Shown here in pieces: positions 50,966-63,327 of a DNA stretch of 64,000 nt. Position numbers and translations under genes: made by a program. The stretch spans positions 32,832,561 through 32,896,560 of the forward strand of contig NW_023998414.1 in the NCBI RefSeq assembly GCF_014805625.2. The letters are read 5' to 3'. Each line of letters begins with the position of its first letter. Positions within the stretch are counted from its first letter, which is position 1. Below the pieces are notes generated by a model. The model saw nothing but the letters and a program-made list of their open reading frames with translations, had not been told where the DNA came from and ran no database searches. Source of the stretch: Glossina fuscipes. Its lineage: Eukaryota > Arthropoda > Insecta > Diptera > Glossinidae.

Positions 50966-51552
50966 AGGATAGGGATAATTAAGACAATTGAATAGTTGTT
51001 GTTTTCTTTTCTGAATTATGCCGAAAAGCCATTGTAGCCCAAATTTGACTTTGCGAAACGCTCACAAAAGAGATTTCTTCCAGATGCTTAAAGACGGTGA
51101 AAGCAAATGAAAGAAAGGGCGAGAATAGAACGGTATCCGCTGGAATCGAAAGCTGTTGAATGGCATTTTTCACTATGTGAATGAATTACTTTTTGACATT
51201 GTATGGCGGCTGACGATGAGTTGCTTAACTATTTTATAATATATCTCTCTGTAATTGAAATCATGATCAGGTGGCGCAATAGGTGAAGAGCTACTAAAAC
51301 GTACAGGAGAAATAAATGTCGAACATTATAGCATACAAGCCAGTTGCAAATGAATCGAAAATTGTAGATCAAATTTTCGCATAACGTAACATGATAACAG
51401 TACTTTAGCGTATTTCATTAAGCAGATCAAGGAAACGACTTTTTTGTAGGAATAATAAATTATTTGTGAGCGTAAGCGGAGCAAAATTAAATTATGCAAA
51501 CCGCTTTGGGTTCGCTAGTTTAAGCCATTTATTATTATTATTATTATTATTT

Positions 51553-51583
<31 letters not shown>

Positions 51584-53090
51584 AATTCTTATATGACAAC
51601 GATAGCTTCTTCTTGCTAAGAATTAAAACATCTCGTTGTAAAAACTTTTAACGTTATTACAAATTCTTCGCATAATGGAAAAACTTTTCATAAAAGTAAA
51701 AAAAAAAAAGGTTTTTTTTTTTTTTTAAACAAAATTTGTTAGCGAAATTTTAATGAATTTTTCATTTGTACATGTAAGATTTATCATACGTAGCAAAGGC
51801 TATGCAACCAGGAATATGTTACTAGTAAATAGCTTTTCTTATACCGTGAAATAAATTCTGTCTAATAAAGCGTTTATGGCCCCGCGTCTGTGCATTAAGT
51901 GCACTTAACACTTGAATTACGATTAGAATTCGAATTCAGGTTTTTTTGCCCCGATTCTTATATTCTTCTTTATACAAAATATAAAAATTCTGATATCCAC
52001 TGTGCCTGCAAGTAATTATTTTTTAAATCTAATTATGTAATACTTATACTTATTCGTAAATTAATTGTTCTGCTGAATGTAAGTTTGTTGACCGCGATTC
52101 TTCGCAGTTTCATGGATTTCGATAAGCCAGACACTCTGAAATTATATAACATTTCGTTAACAATATACCCTAAATTAATTTATGATTCAGGACATATTAA
52201 GTGCGGACGGACATGTAACATCCGGATGGAATGGAGACAATTCACAGTTTATTCAATTAATCATCAATTCAGAATCATTTTTTTAATCGATTTAAACTCG
52301 TCTGTCTGTCTGATGTCCGTCGATACATATTCATGTTCATCATATAAGACGTAATTTTGTGCATATTTCGATACCGAGTCATTTTTACGATCGCTGTCCA
52401 TATAGCAAACAGCTATTCCGAAAATCTCACTGTTTCAAAGAATCGTTGTCTTCTCAATTGTTCTCGACAGAAACTGTGTGAATGGTAGTTATTTGGACGA
52501 ATCAGTTAGACGGCAATACTCAAAAAGAGGTGGGGCGGACGAAAGAGATAGGAGATGCGCGCAGCCTGGAAAAGGCGCACATTTTGGATGCGGAAAATTT
52601 GAATGGGATTTGGCCGCTTTCATAAATAAACTTTCTTACAAGAGATAAGCGTTATGCGATATGGCAACAAAGCATAAGTTTTGCTACTTGAGTTTAAGGA
52701 TTGATTGCGGTTCGAAAATTTTATTACGTTTTTTCTGCGTACGATATTTATTAGCCCCCTTTGGGCGACTCGAATATTTTAACTTGTTGCATTCAATCGT
52801 CCGAATTGATCGCCATTGATCCATACTATGCTTACTTGACACCTGTTGAACAAAGTGCCTTGGAGATGGTCGAAAAAGTACGTAAAAATTCCATATAAAA
52901 ATCGATAAGCAAAACAGCAAAAAAAGCTTCCTTCTAAAGCTAAACTTTTGTTTTCAAAAACTTCACATCGATTCGCTTCTAGTCGCATGTAAAGTAATCT
53001 AATCGCAATAATTTAATAATGAAATCATGTTGGAGCAAACAGTTGTGCGGTTGTTCTTGATATATTAGCTCAGACACATTTTTCCTGCAT
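50966..53090. other. Non-coding DNA
   Basis: No gene supported. Contains (TTA)n near 51532-51550 with a following T-rich tract to 51582. A minus-strand CAGACAGACAGACG / TTTAAATCG patch near 52290-52320 recalls the mini-me-like GTCY tract and its flank. Overlapping minus-strand frames at 52.68-52.99 kb are unidentified. Confidence 0.55.
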
Positions 53091-53102
53091 TTGTAGTGAT
53101 TG

Positions 53103-53820
53103 CTACCAAATTAAATTTGTGTCATTTTCATTGGCAATCTTTTGCCATTTTTCTGGTAAAACTGTTAGATTGCCACAAAGGGAACTTCGGGAGTTTTGAG
53201 ACCGAGAAGCGAACCAATTCATTTTCACAGACCTCTTTTTTCAGTCGACTTTACGCCCTACAAGGAGTTTTGCAGAGACCGAAACAAGCGGTAGTTGAAA
53301 GGGTCACGTTATAGGTCACGCGATGAATGCGTCCAGAACTTTTTTGCATAGCTCTCTAAAGATGACACTTCTACCTTTCTCCTGCCATTTAATTATGAGT
53401 GCCTTAATTCAATCGCTTGTTAAGCGTACTAGTTCTGGACATTGGAGATGGAAATCAATTATCTTGATGGCCCAAAAGACATCTCACGATGCACAATACT
53501 GTTCTAATCTCATCAAATACCAAGCATTAGCTTCGATGGCATCATTTCGACCATTGCAAGTATTTGTGCGCCTTGACGCATAGCCGTGGCCACGGTTTCT
53601 TTCGTAAATGATTGTCGTATGACACCCACCACTCAATTGTTACGTCTCGTTTCATTTCAGCAGAGCCTCGCAACTGAATATTCCTATGATGCGCGGACGT
53701 CTAATTTCTTTTCTTATCCAGTATTATGAAAGGAGTTCAAAATTTTGGTTTGCATAACGCTTGACTTCACAGCGATGTTGTAAAACGAAAGGCGTTGGTC
53801 TTTCCAATTTTTTTCCCCCT
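53103..53820 (-). pseudogene. Mariner transposase fossil
   Basis: Blocks on the minus strand in family order are: a faint N-Q-N-F-E-L-L-S (RFEICSMLL region); W-V-S-Y-D-N-H-L-R-K-K (KWVLYDNRKRK region); K-L-M-L-G-I (KVMLCIWWD region), then I-V-H-R-E (IVHYELL); I-K-A-L-I-I-K-W-Q; a deletion where HDNARPH should lie; Y-R-L-F-R-S-L-Q-N-S-L (SDYHLFRSLQNSL, about 53293-53261); and the terminus L-P-E-K-W-Q-K-I-A-N-E-N-D-T-N-L-I-W with a stop at 53103. The FRSLQNSL and LPEKWQK motifs separate it from the RWEKC-type fossils at 36 kb, so it is another mariner lineage. Frames shift repeatedly. No terminal repeats were recognised, so the element's ends are unknown. Confidence 0.7.
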
Positions 53821-54367
53821 TTTATTTTCCTTCAATTTCGTCGGCTTAATCAACGATTGGTTTATCCTTGATAGGATTCACGTAGCCAAAAGTTGTATGA
53901 CTCTATGGAAATGATCTCGTTACAATTATTCGTGGAACAATCACATTCACACATCAATCTCGATCCACAATGTTGATGGTAAGTTGTAGTCTTGTTTGTC
54001 TACGATTGCAATTTTCCAATAACTGACGGGCGAGTAGGTGAACAGAGTTGCTTAGAGTTCCACATGTCCCTAGGTCTTTTGAAACGAAATTTTTACTCAC
54101 CCATAGTAAATTGTACACCGGAAAATTGTTTTTGCATTCCTATCTAATGGAATATTTACCCATCAATGCATGCAACATGCGCAGGCACGTGAGTGGGAAT
54201 AAAAATTTTTGCTAAATTTCTCATGATTGCAAAAGTTGCGAAACGAAACTGGAACTTCATTAATACACTACCAGTTGATGCCCGTCCATCAAGTTTGAAC
54301 TAGCAAATAGAGAAAACAACAATAAATGACTCATAGCTCTCTAAACTAGACAATCAAAAACATAAAG

Positions 54368-55203
54368 TAAGATATGATAAATTTGGCTGGAGCCGAATCT
54401 CGTATGCCCAGCACCATTAAAACCTTTAGCGTTCCACATTTTTATTCATTTGTCATAAATCAGCGAACGTGATCAATTTTTTCTTTCACTTTTCAATTCA
54501 CCAGAAAGTATTTTTAAGAAAAAATACTCCACCGTAATTAATTTAGAATTAACACACTTAGCTTAGCGGACTCCACTCTTGACGGTATTGTGATGAACGA
54601 ATTAATCCCTTTTTAGCCGGATAATATATCGTCATATAATGAATGTACAAAATAGGTTTTGAATATTCCATCTTGTTTGTCTTATGGCTAATAGGCGTAA
54701 CACCTCAAGAATGTGAAGAAAAGCAAAGTTAATCATTTATAGGATCGTGTGGGCATGGCCGAATATTTCGCTTTTAGCACATAAATAATATAGAGTTTTC
54801 CGTAAAGTAAATGCAGCCTTCTTCAGCGTTCAGCCTTCTACTTTTCATAGCTTGTGAGTCATGAGCAAAGACGCAAATTATTTTTGGCTCAGAGCAACGG
54901 AATTGCATTCACTTTACGCTATCCTGCGGGCCATTTTCAGTACCAACCTGCGTACCGTAGCTTTCAATCATTCATTTTTGCGACCAGGAGATTGTCATCA
55001 ACACACACAACCACACAAACTTGCTAAGAGACAAACTGGCCGACATGCCTTAACCGATTCAGAATTTCACGCTAATCAAGAATATATCGATTTTATGTAT
55101 AGGGTTTCGGAAGCTTCCTTTTGACCGTTGCAAGCACTACGACAAAATGGGTACACCGTAATCCTTCGGTGCTGGGCATAAAAAAAAAAAAAAAAAAAAA
55201 AAA
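54368..55203 (+). mobile_element. Mini-me-like repeat, divergent copy
   Basis: GATCGTGTGGGCATGGCCGAA (54743-54763) parallels TGGGTGGGCGTGGCGAAC of the 49-kb copy. Further on come CAGTACCAACCTGCGTACCG, CTGGCCGACATGCC, ACGCTAATCAAGAATATATC, TATAGGGTTTCGGAAGCTTCC and GACCGTTGCAAGCAC, ending at CTTCGGTGCTGGGCATA before an A24 run. These are the core landmarks of the family in order. The start is set loosely at a GGAGCCGAATCTCG motif. Confidence 0.5.
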
Positions 55204-55474
55204 GAAAAAGAAAACCTAATAATAACTCGTTCATTACCAGCAGCACTGTTTCACTATTTTACCACTACAGTAAAAACAACTAACATTATGCCATTAAAGG
55301 TCTCTTCAGACATGAAGTGTTTTGCATATTAATGGATATGAACGAGATGAGTACACACTACTATATAATGCAACATCAAAGTGTCTTATGTCATGTGGCT
55401 AGATTATCCGGACAAACGCACATACGTTACTATCATCTCTATCACCGAATACTATTCAGTATATTTTAGATTTC

Positions 55475-55475
<1 letters not shown>

Positions 55476-55508
<33 letters not shown>

Positions 55509-55520
55509 ATTTTTTTTTTT

Positions 55521-55551
<31 letters not shown>
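55476..55551. repeat. (TA)n-(GT)n-T13-ATA-A27 compound tract
   Basis: A TA tract, GT units, a T13 run (55510-55522) and, three bases later, a 27-nt A run (55525-55551). The T and A runs could pair as a hairpin. Confidence 0.9.
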
Positions 55552-55554
<3 letters not shown>

Positions 55555-56788
55555 GAAAAAACAGAGACTCTAACACAATACCAATATTGACTAAAACAAA
55601 AACTCAAAAACAACAAGCATATGCCAGATAAGGGCCAGGTCATGATATACGTTAGACTTTCGCATAGAATATGTGGACGTAAACAATGGACTGAGGTGTG
55701 CGGTAGATATTGTAGTTCAAGTGTCAGAAAATCATAATTTAACAATTCTGTGCATTCATTTACATCGCTTGCGTATGAGGCGATTTTGTTACATCGTTCT
55801 CTGTACTTTTGGGCCAAAACTTAATTAGAAGAACAAGTGTTGTGTCGTGACACATGAATGCAACGTTGTAGTCAGTCTCGTTTAGGTTGTCGGAAAAGTT
55901 CGAATCTATGCTTATCGAAAGCTACACTTTACTACATATATGTAGGGCGGACTCAAGCAATGCATTAAGCTTCATAGTCATCATCATATGCGGCACTGCG
56001 GTATTATAATTAAAAATTTATTACAATACAAATGCTTTGGCATTTTCGCGATTCAATTTAACGCCTTTTGCTAGTAAACTGTTTACACGTCTCTCTAAAA
56101 GTCTAACTTGTTCAATTTCGTTCCCCTTTAATGAAGTGAAAAAAAAACCCGACTTTTCTGTTCTATCGTGCATGCGTGCAGCCTTAAAGCATGAAATTTA
56201 TTTGCGTCATGACGTTTTCAACAACATAAGAATGTTACAAGGATCAGTTTGAGATTTATAATCTTGTAATATTCATATAAGCAACATTTTCATGGGTAAA
56301 GGCATATGGTTAAAATTTCATGAAACCTCCTCAGTTATAAATGAAAACGGAATGATGAAAACTTGTTACTTAGATAAATAGAACTTTGAACATTGTGTTG
56401 TACATGATTTCACTAAAGAGAGTAAGAGCATTTTAAGCCCTCATAATGATTGCATTTGTGTATGACAAATATACAAAGAGTATAGAAAGCTGTCTGAAGC
56501 CTGAATAAACATTTATAGGTTATAAGTTTTATTTATTTATTTATGAGGCCAACAAAAAAAAAAAAAAAAAAAAATAGAAAAAAACACAAGCACACAAATT
56601 GAATTTCAATAATTCACTTTAATGTAATTATTTTGCTTTGTTAAATAACAATGAAAAAAGAAAAAAATATCTTTTCGTTATCCATTTAAACATTCCGGGC
56701 ATATTATATCAAATTTATTAAGCCGAATATACTGAACACGGGATTCTGTTTCAATTTATTGATAATTTTGCTTTTTTTTTTTTTTTGC

Positions 56789-56815
56789 TTCTCCTCCTCC
56801 TCCTCCTCCTCTTCT
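56789..56815. repeat. (CTC)n trinucleotide repeat
   Basis: Seven or so CTC units after a T16 run. Confidence 0.95.
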
Positions 56816-57340
56816 GTTCATTTTTTGTGTAAAGCCCACTAAACTAACATAACTTGCAATATCAGCAATCAGTCCTTCACTTGTCACAAAGCTCGTAAAA
56901 CTTTTCCCGTTTTTTTTTTTTGTTTTTTCTAAACTGAACACCACAACGTTCAATTGCATTTAGAGAAGTGTATAGGCAGAGGTTTCTGTAAATCCTATCA
57001 AGTTTGTTTTTTTTTTTTTTTGTCTCTGTTTGTTTTATGATTGACTTTTGCTGGTATACGAATTTAAGACTTTAAGTTATTTAGCGTTTAGTTGACGTTT
57101 AGCTATCATACGGTGAACACCAAAAAAAAAAAAAAAAAAAAATTTGTTAAGTTAGCAATACCACCACAATCAACTGCAAAAAAGCGGAAAAAAAGAAAAA
57201 CGTTCACCAGAATAGTGGTAGTAGCAAAATGATTTATTTTCACAACTAAAACCGTTTGTTGTGGACATGTGAACAGCAGTCATGCGACCACAGATAAGAG
57301 TATGAATAGTAGAAAAGAATTGTAGATAAAAATAGAATTA

Positions 57341-58170
57341 AAACAAGTGAAAGGAATTATGTATAACTTAGGCCGAATCTTTTTTACCCATCGTTCGCTT
57401 CTGTCCAATTTCGTATATTAAGAATTGGAAAAAGTAAATAAATTATATTTCATTAAAGAGAAACAAAAAATAAAAATACAATAAAACAACAACAAAAGAA
57501 AAAAATATATATATACTTAAACAATCTAAACTGGCCAAGGCAATATCATATCGCCTGTCATCATCTTTGTCATGACATTGTCAAAAGTTAACCCTTGGTG
57601 TCATATAAAGGTTTACTTGTCATGAAAATGCTTATAAGCGAGGAAGTCCGACTAATAAATTCACTTAATCCAAGCTTACCAAAGTAAGTTGATATATCGA
57701 TTCATTATGTCCTCATCAGAAAATACATAAAACTAGAACTTGAAGAAAACCTTTCCTTTATTTTCGTGTAAAAGTGCTTCTATCGGAAATGACTAAAAAT
57801 ATGGTCCCATCCCAAACGAATTTTGCCCGTTCATTTAGTATGCCAAGGTATAACTTTTTAAATTTTTTTTATTTTTTTATTTTCCAAAATACACTCCTAT
57901 GAGCGGAGAGATCGTAGAAATAATACAATCCAATCCACTTCTCATCGTTTTTAGCCTTGGAACACAATTTGGCCAGCAGAGCAGATTTCATCAAAATGTC
58001 AGGAAATTATCACTTGTAACTGGGCATAAAATAAAGTAAATAGATAGACAGACATTTTTCAATAGATTATAAAAGTGACTCTGAAGCGGTTCGGGTCCAT
58101 TACATGTCGTTGTTTAGTGTTTTGCATTCGGAGGCGAAGGGTTAATATAACGTCACTGCAACTACAATAC
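57341..58170 (+). mobile_element. Mini-me-like repeat, old copy
   Basis: It starts AACAAGTGAAAGGAATTATG, similar to AACAAGTAAGAGAATTGTAT at 49.08 kb, followed by GGCCGAATC. Near the end, ATAGATAGACAGACA, GGTTCGGGTCCATTACA and GGCGAAGGGTTAATATAA occupy the places of the GTCY tract, the core and the GGTATAA end. The middle is too diverged to align by eye. Confidence 0.35.
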
Positions 58171-58734
58171 AGGACGAAAAGAGAAGTTAACACAATACAA
58201 ACGTTACCGTACCGTACGATACTAGGGGATGGACTTTAGTTCGTTTTTCAGCTTTCTGATAATTTCAGGCCTTACTAACTAATAGTTTATCCAACCTTTC
58301 TGCACCTGACCGAAATGCTAAAGCCAAGGTTTGAAATGAGTTTTAAGGCTCTAAGCAAAAGTTTGAACGCACAACAAACTGAACGCGCGAAAAAGAGAGA
58401 TAAAATGCAGAAATTATGGCATTTTCTGTTTTACACACACCCAGATATAATGATAGTAAGCAGTCGAGTTTTTTTTTTTTTAAACCCGGAATTTCAGACC
58501 TATCTAAACACGATCGTTAGGCTTCGAGGTAATCAAATTGATCAAGTTTCAAACCAATAGATATATGCCGTCGCCTTGCAAACAAAGACAAACGCAGACA
58601 AGCTTTATTCAGACCTTTTCAAGCGATTAGCTAGAAAAACCCGTAGGATTAAATTTTTTTTATTTGGAGAAAACCACATTTTTTTCAAGGCAATGTAGCA
58701 GACTTAGCACAGTGTTATCCGAAGAAATAATTCT

Positions 58735-58990
58735 TTTTTTTTTTTTAATATGACCTGTCACTCAGGGGATGTCTTGTATTCGCGTAACGCGCTGACGGCC
58801 AGAAAGAAGTGAGAAAAAAGAAAAAAGAAAGAAACAAAGCAGAGGTGGCCACAGTCTAGTGAAAGTAACTGAACACACACTCTAGCTACGACCAAAGTAA
58901 ACTCTACCGCACTGAGATTTGAACTCGCGAACACTGACTTTGTGGTCGCGATTCTCGTCTGCTTAGCCACTGCATTGTACTGATGTTTTT
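58735..58990 (-). mobile_element. tRNA-derived SINE (copy C)
   Basis: On the minus strand the A-box-like GTGGCTAAGCAGACGAG is followed by the B box GCGAGTTCAAATCTC. GTGCGGTAGAGTTTAC, GGTCGTAGCTAGAGTGTGTG, a CT-rich stretch, CCCTGAGTGACAGG and TCATATTAAAAAAAAAAAA follow. The head is shared with copy A, and head plus body with copies D and E. The poly(A) tail lies at the 3' end as expected of a retroposed SINE. No clear target duplication is seen. Confidence 0.65.
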
Positions 58991-60255
58991 TATATTCAAG
59001 TAATTAGATCACAAATTATTGAAATATCCTCCACACTTGTGAGATTCGTGTTAGTCTCACGTTCCATGGTTATGAGAACATAAAAACTTTCTGTCAAATA
59101 AAATTCACTTAAATCAAATTTCAGCTAATGCTGCAATATTTAGGAGAAAAGAATTTGACGGGCGTATGTATACTAAAGAAGGAAGCCATATTTATATAAC
59201 GATGGAAGTACATAAGATTTGTTATTTCTTTATGCGAGCGGGAAACGAAAGTTTCAGAATGCAGCTGTCAAAAAGTCGAACAACTTGAGATAGAAAGCAG
59301 ATACTTGGCGAATAATTTTTAGGTCTTAAGCTTATATCAGATTGCAAAATAGAACTGACTTATCTAGAATAGACAAATCTTGAAATTTACTACCTATAGG
59401 AGTTTATAATAAAAAAACTTTAAGCAAGTCCTCAGCCTTAACAGTTCAACTAACACGTTGATAATTAAAAACATACTCATGAAGATTCACATATGAACAT
59501 GAAATGAAAGCGAGGCCGTGAGAGGTAAAGATTCTCTCCAAGGTTAATTAGTTAATAATAGCAAAGGTTTCCATTCACATTCATCTCATATGCGTATCTA
59601 ATGATATTTAACTTCTCTTCTTCTCTTCGAAACTGAAATTCAAGCTAATAATATCACCCTCCTCTGAATTACTGCACAAGCAAAAATTCCTTACAGATAG
59701 AAATCACAAATTTTGCATCTTAAGCATCAGTTTAAAAAGCTCTACATAAATGGAGAATAAAATTGAGCAAGATTAGTCAACTATCGCCCCCATTACGCTT
59801 GCAAATGCATCGTAACATTTAACGGAATCTAGTTTTCATTCAACTTTTATTTTAATTTGTAGAAAAAATCTTCACCTTGTGGATGGACTCACTTATGAAG
59901 CATAACAAATAGTAAAAGTTGAAAAACCAAGCTAAAGCGGAAAGTAACCCATGTTATGTTAGATCACAATGACAAAAATACTAATAAAAGATCCCCTAAA
60001 ATATGTTATTGATCAACATAAAGATTTAGCTAAGTCTAGTTAATGCGTCTATTGATCCATCTATCCTGTGTTACTAAACGCATAATTGTCGCGCAAGAAT
60101 TAAGACATGTACCTTAACTAAATGAAAAAGGAAATGAAATAATCGCGAAGATTTTGAAAAAGTGGCAGTGCTTCCCGCTAGAAGACCAGACATTGTAAAA
60201 ATAAATCGGAAATGGTTGTTAACACGATCGCCATTGAAAAAGAAAACTATGCTTA
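58991..60255. other. Non-coding DNA
   Basis: Nothing recognisable; there are neither long repeats nor motif-bearing frames. Confidence 0.6.
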
Positions 60256-60259
60256 TTTC

Positions 60260-60462
60260 GTTGAATTATTTTAGACGACGAGTAATCAATATTCATCGTA
60301 ATCTTACTTATTTACTAATATGTTACTCATACGCCTTGTAATTCCATTAAAATCATAGAATAATTCATTGAATTATTTTACATGGCGAGCACCGTAATCT
60401 TACTTAATATATTAATATGTTACTTATACGCCCCGTAATTTCATTAAAATCATATAATAGTT
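60260..60462. repeat. Diverged tandem duplication, about 100-bp unit
   Basis: Unit 1 (60260-60366) and unit 2 (60368-60462) share, in order: TTGAATTATTTTA, GGCGAGCA/GACGAGTA, CGTAATCTTACTTA, AATATGTTACT-ATACGCC, GTAATT-CATTAAAATCATA. Unit 2 lacks about 15 bp after the GAGTA/GAGCA position, and a few point changes separate the units. It is an old local duplication without coding potential. Confidence 0.85.
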
Positions 60463-62792
60463 TCAAAAAGCAAAAGCACTTATCGCATTTTAATTTTTTT
60501 TATCTAAATGTCTAAGGTGTGTGGTGTGTTATCATTGTCACTAACTTTATAGAGCGTAAAGCTATCTGAGAATAGGTCAATAATATGGAATTATCTCAAT
60601 TTTTCGCTGAGAAAGAAACTAAAAAACTAACGTCTTCTAGAGGAAAATAACAGTAACCGCTTCTTAAATGTGTGAAAATTTAAGCAATGATAAGCGTTAT
60701 AAAATAACCATAAAAATAACAATACCATCCAGCATAACATCCACCGGTATCACACCAAAAGAAAAAAAACAAAATAAACTAAACAAAACAAAACAGAATC
60801 TTGAAAATATCAATAAATGCACGAATGGATTTAAACTTTAAGTAATCAACAGAAAGAAAATGAAAAAAGTAAAAATAAAAATTATATTCACTTTAGATCG
60901 AATATTTTAAATCCTAGTAATATTTTGCCTTGCTTCTCTCTTTTTGTGCTCTACATCCCCAACTATGATAATACAATGGTATATTAAACTTTTGTGAATT
61001 TATGCAGCAGCCAGGAAAACGTGAAGTAGACCCACCTTTTACCAAACCGATCAATTCGAAATTATTTTTTTAATTCAATGTATGCTTGTCCGCCTCTCTG
61101 TCTGCCTTTGTTGTTCTCTTGTGCTCAATCTACTGGCCACAGTTTTTCGGACATGGTCAAAATTTGGTGCGCCCGTGTCTTTTAGTCCAAAGATGAACGT
61201 CATACAAAGTGCTTCGAATCGGATCATTTTTTCGACTTCTTTCCATGTAAAGTCCCACTTTAACAAATCGTGATATGAATATCTATATTAAGCGAAATGG
61301 TGTAGGATATTCAATGGTAGGCAATGGCTCACTGTAATGTTTCTGATTGCTCGGTTTCGCATCACTTTATAGATAAGCAACAATGTTTTGCTGATGGAAG
61401 CTCTACATAAACCTTGATTCAGTTCATCGCTCGTAAAATATATATCATATGTGACACTGCTATTACTTTGCTGCAATTGTATGCACAGCTTCTCTACGTA
61501 GTTTTGTCTCAAATTTCGTCGGAGATTGGATCACCTTCAGCCAATCGAGAATATATATTATGCGTTGGCAACTTGAATGCATATTTCTGAGCGCTCTAAA
61601 CGAGAGGACATAATAAAATTTATGAAAATAGTTTTCTTTAAAGTATTGAATTTACATTGTCCTGAATTGTCCTACAATTTAGCAACACATTACGTCGCCA
61701 CGAAATTTATTCAAAAAACTTCCCACAATGTCTTTATTTTTGATTTTTGTTACGGTTTATTGTTTTATTCGTACGTGTGTTCCTAACATACTGACTGTCA
61801 TATTAACATCGTTTAGTGGAAGTTTCACGTATTTTGCGCATACACTGTTCAATCCCTGAAATGCAATTCTCCCGAGTATTATAATTTCATAGCAAGTGTA
61901 ACGGAATAAGTTAGGGAGCATCGGTATATCCGAGTTCAGTTCTTCCCTCAATCCGTGGCATGTTTAAGTTACGATTGGCATGTGGTCGTCGTAACTGTTG
62001 TGAATACCTCGGTTGGTAAAAGTATAAGGCGGATGTACGTTCCAGGCCTTTTTTCATTCTCATCACCACCACATTTACGCGTGTATGGGACATATGCCAA
62101 ATGATTGATCATAAGAAAGAAAGAAAATCGTTCCTTAATTGAGTCTCAGAAAGTAAAGCAGAACGAAAAATGAGTGGAGGCTAGATGAAGACGACCACAA
62201 ACCATTTTGAAGCGGGTGATATTACGTATGAGGTCAATATCGTTAATAATTTTGGCAGTTATTAGAGTTTTGTCTCGCTATAGCCTACTGATGCACTCAG
62301 GGCTGGTCTTCGTAGGTTGTAAAATTATTTTGAAAACATTTATTGGAGAATAATTCCTTCTTGGGATGTGATTCAGAAGAATCTTAAAAAACAAGTTTCG
62401 ACTTTTTCATGGCGATATTGAATTTTTTAAATCTTATCTTACCGTTAAAGTCGCCGAACGAAACAACATCCGTATTGTCTCCATGTTAATCAGCAATATA
62501 TTGAAATCTGATTTGGGATTAAATAAGAAAAAATGTTTTTTTTTTAATATTTAGGTTTATTGCTCAACCTAGTTTTGTTTTCGAGTCGCACAGTATAGTT
62601 CTCTAAGTGCAGAGAATGCGGTGGGTGTGATAGCACTTCAAGTTTTATTTCATACAATTTTACAATCGACTTGTGTTACGATGAATTTGTTTCATTGTAC
62701 AAAGCTCTTTCGACCAGCACCATTCCTTGTTTTTTCCTTGACAAAAGTGACGTCACCAAAACAAGATTCAGATTTTCTAAAAATTAAATGAA

Positions 62793-62831
<39 letters not shown>

Positions 62832-63240
62832 GAGGCGTCATCTGTACACATCAGTTCCGCAAATTATTGATCGATTTGTTAATATTAACATAAACGAAAA
62901 ATTGCTACTGAGGGGAGTTACGCACAGCTTTGGATATAAAATAATTTGTCGGATACTATTTAAAAACCATCGCATATGAAAGTGTGTATAGAAAATGTAT
63001 AAAATGAAATATAAATTCATTTAATAAAAGCTTCAATTAAAATGTTGCAATTATAATGTTTGAATAAGCGACCCCGTGTAATTGTCCTCTTCACCTTAAG
63101 AGTAAATATAAAAAATTACGCATATAATTAAAATGAAACCTTTTTTCAAATGGTATCAAAGAATGTCTATCAGCACGAACACGAAGCAAACAACTTTTGC
63201 ATAAAACATATTACACTCACACCCTTGTATTCACATCCAT
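60463..63240. other. Non-coding DNA
   Basis: No gene supported. GTCCGCCTCTCTGTCTGCC near 61090 with GGACATGGTCAAAATTTGGTGC suggests a minus-oriented mini-me-like trace. A T30 run lies at 62801-62830. Confidence 0.55.
62801..62830. repeat. T30 homopolymer
   Basis: Thirty uninterrupted T residues. Confidence 0.95.
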
Positions 63241-63244
63241 TATG

Positions 63245-63245
<1 letters not shown>

Positions 63246-63293
<48 letters not shown>

Positions 63294-63294
63294 G

Positions 63295-63327
<33 letters not shown>
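63246..63327. repeat. (TTA)n microsatellite
   Basis: About 27 TTA units with one interruption (TTGTCATTA near 63291-63300). It is the longest trinucleotide tract in the window. The polyisoleucine frame across it is a repeat artefact. Confidence 0.95.

Larger units (their letters stand above)
55204..57340. other. Non-coding DNA with simple repeats
   Basis: No gene supported. Includes (TA)n/(GT)n then T13 and A27 (about 55476-55551), A21 at 56554-56574, (CTC)n at 56789-56815 and A21 at 57122-57142. TTAGGTTGTCGGAAAAGTTC near 55885 resembles a mariner terminal repeat, but no element follows. Confidence 0.6.

Noticed and set aside
52684..52990. Overlapping minus-strand frames as more of the mariner fossil
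   Set aside because: They lie beyond the transposase stop at 53103, and no mariner block could be aligned in any frame.
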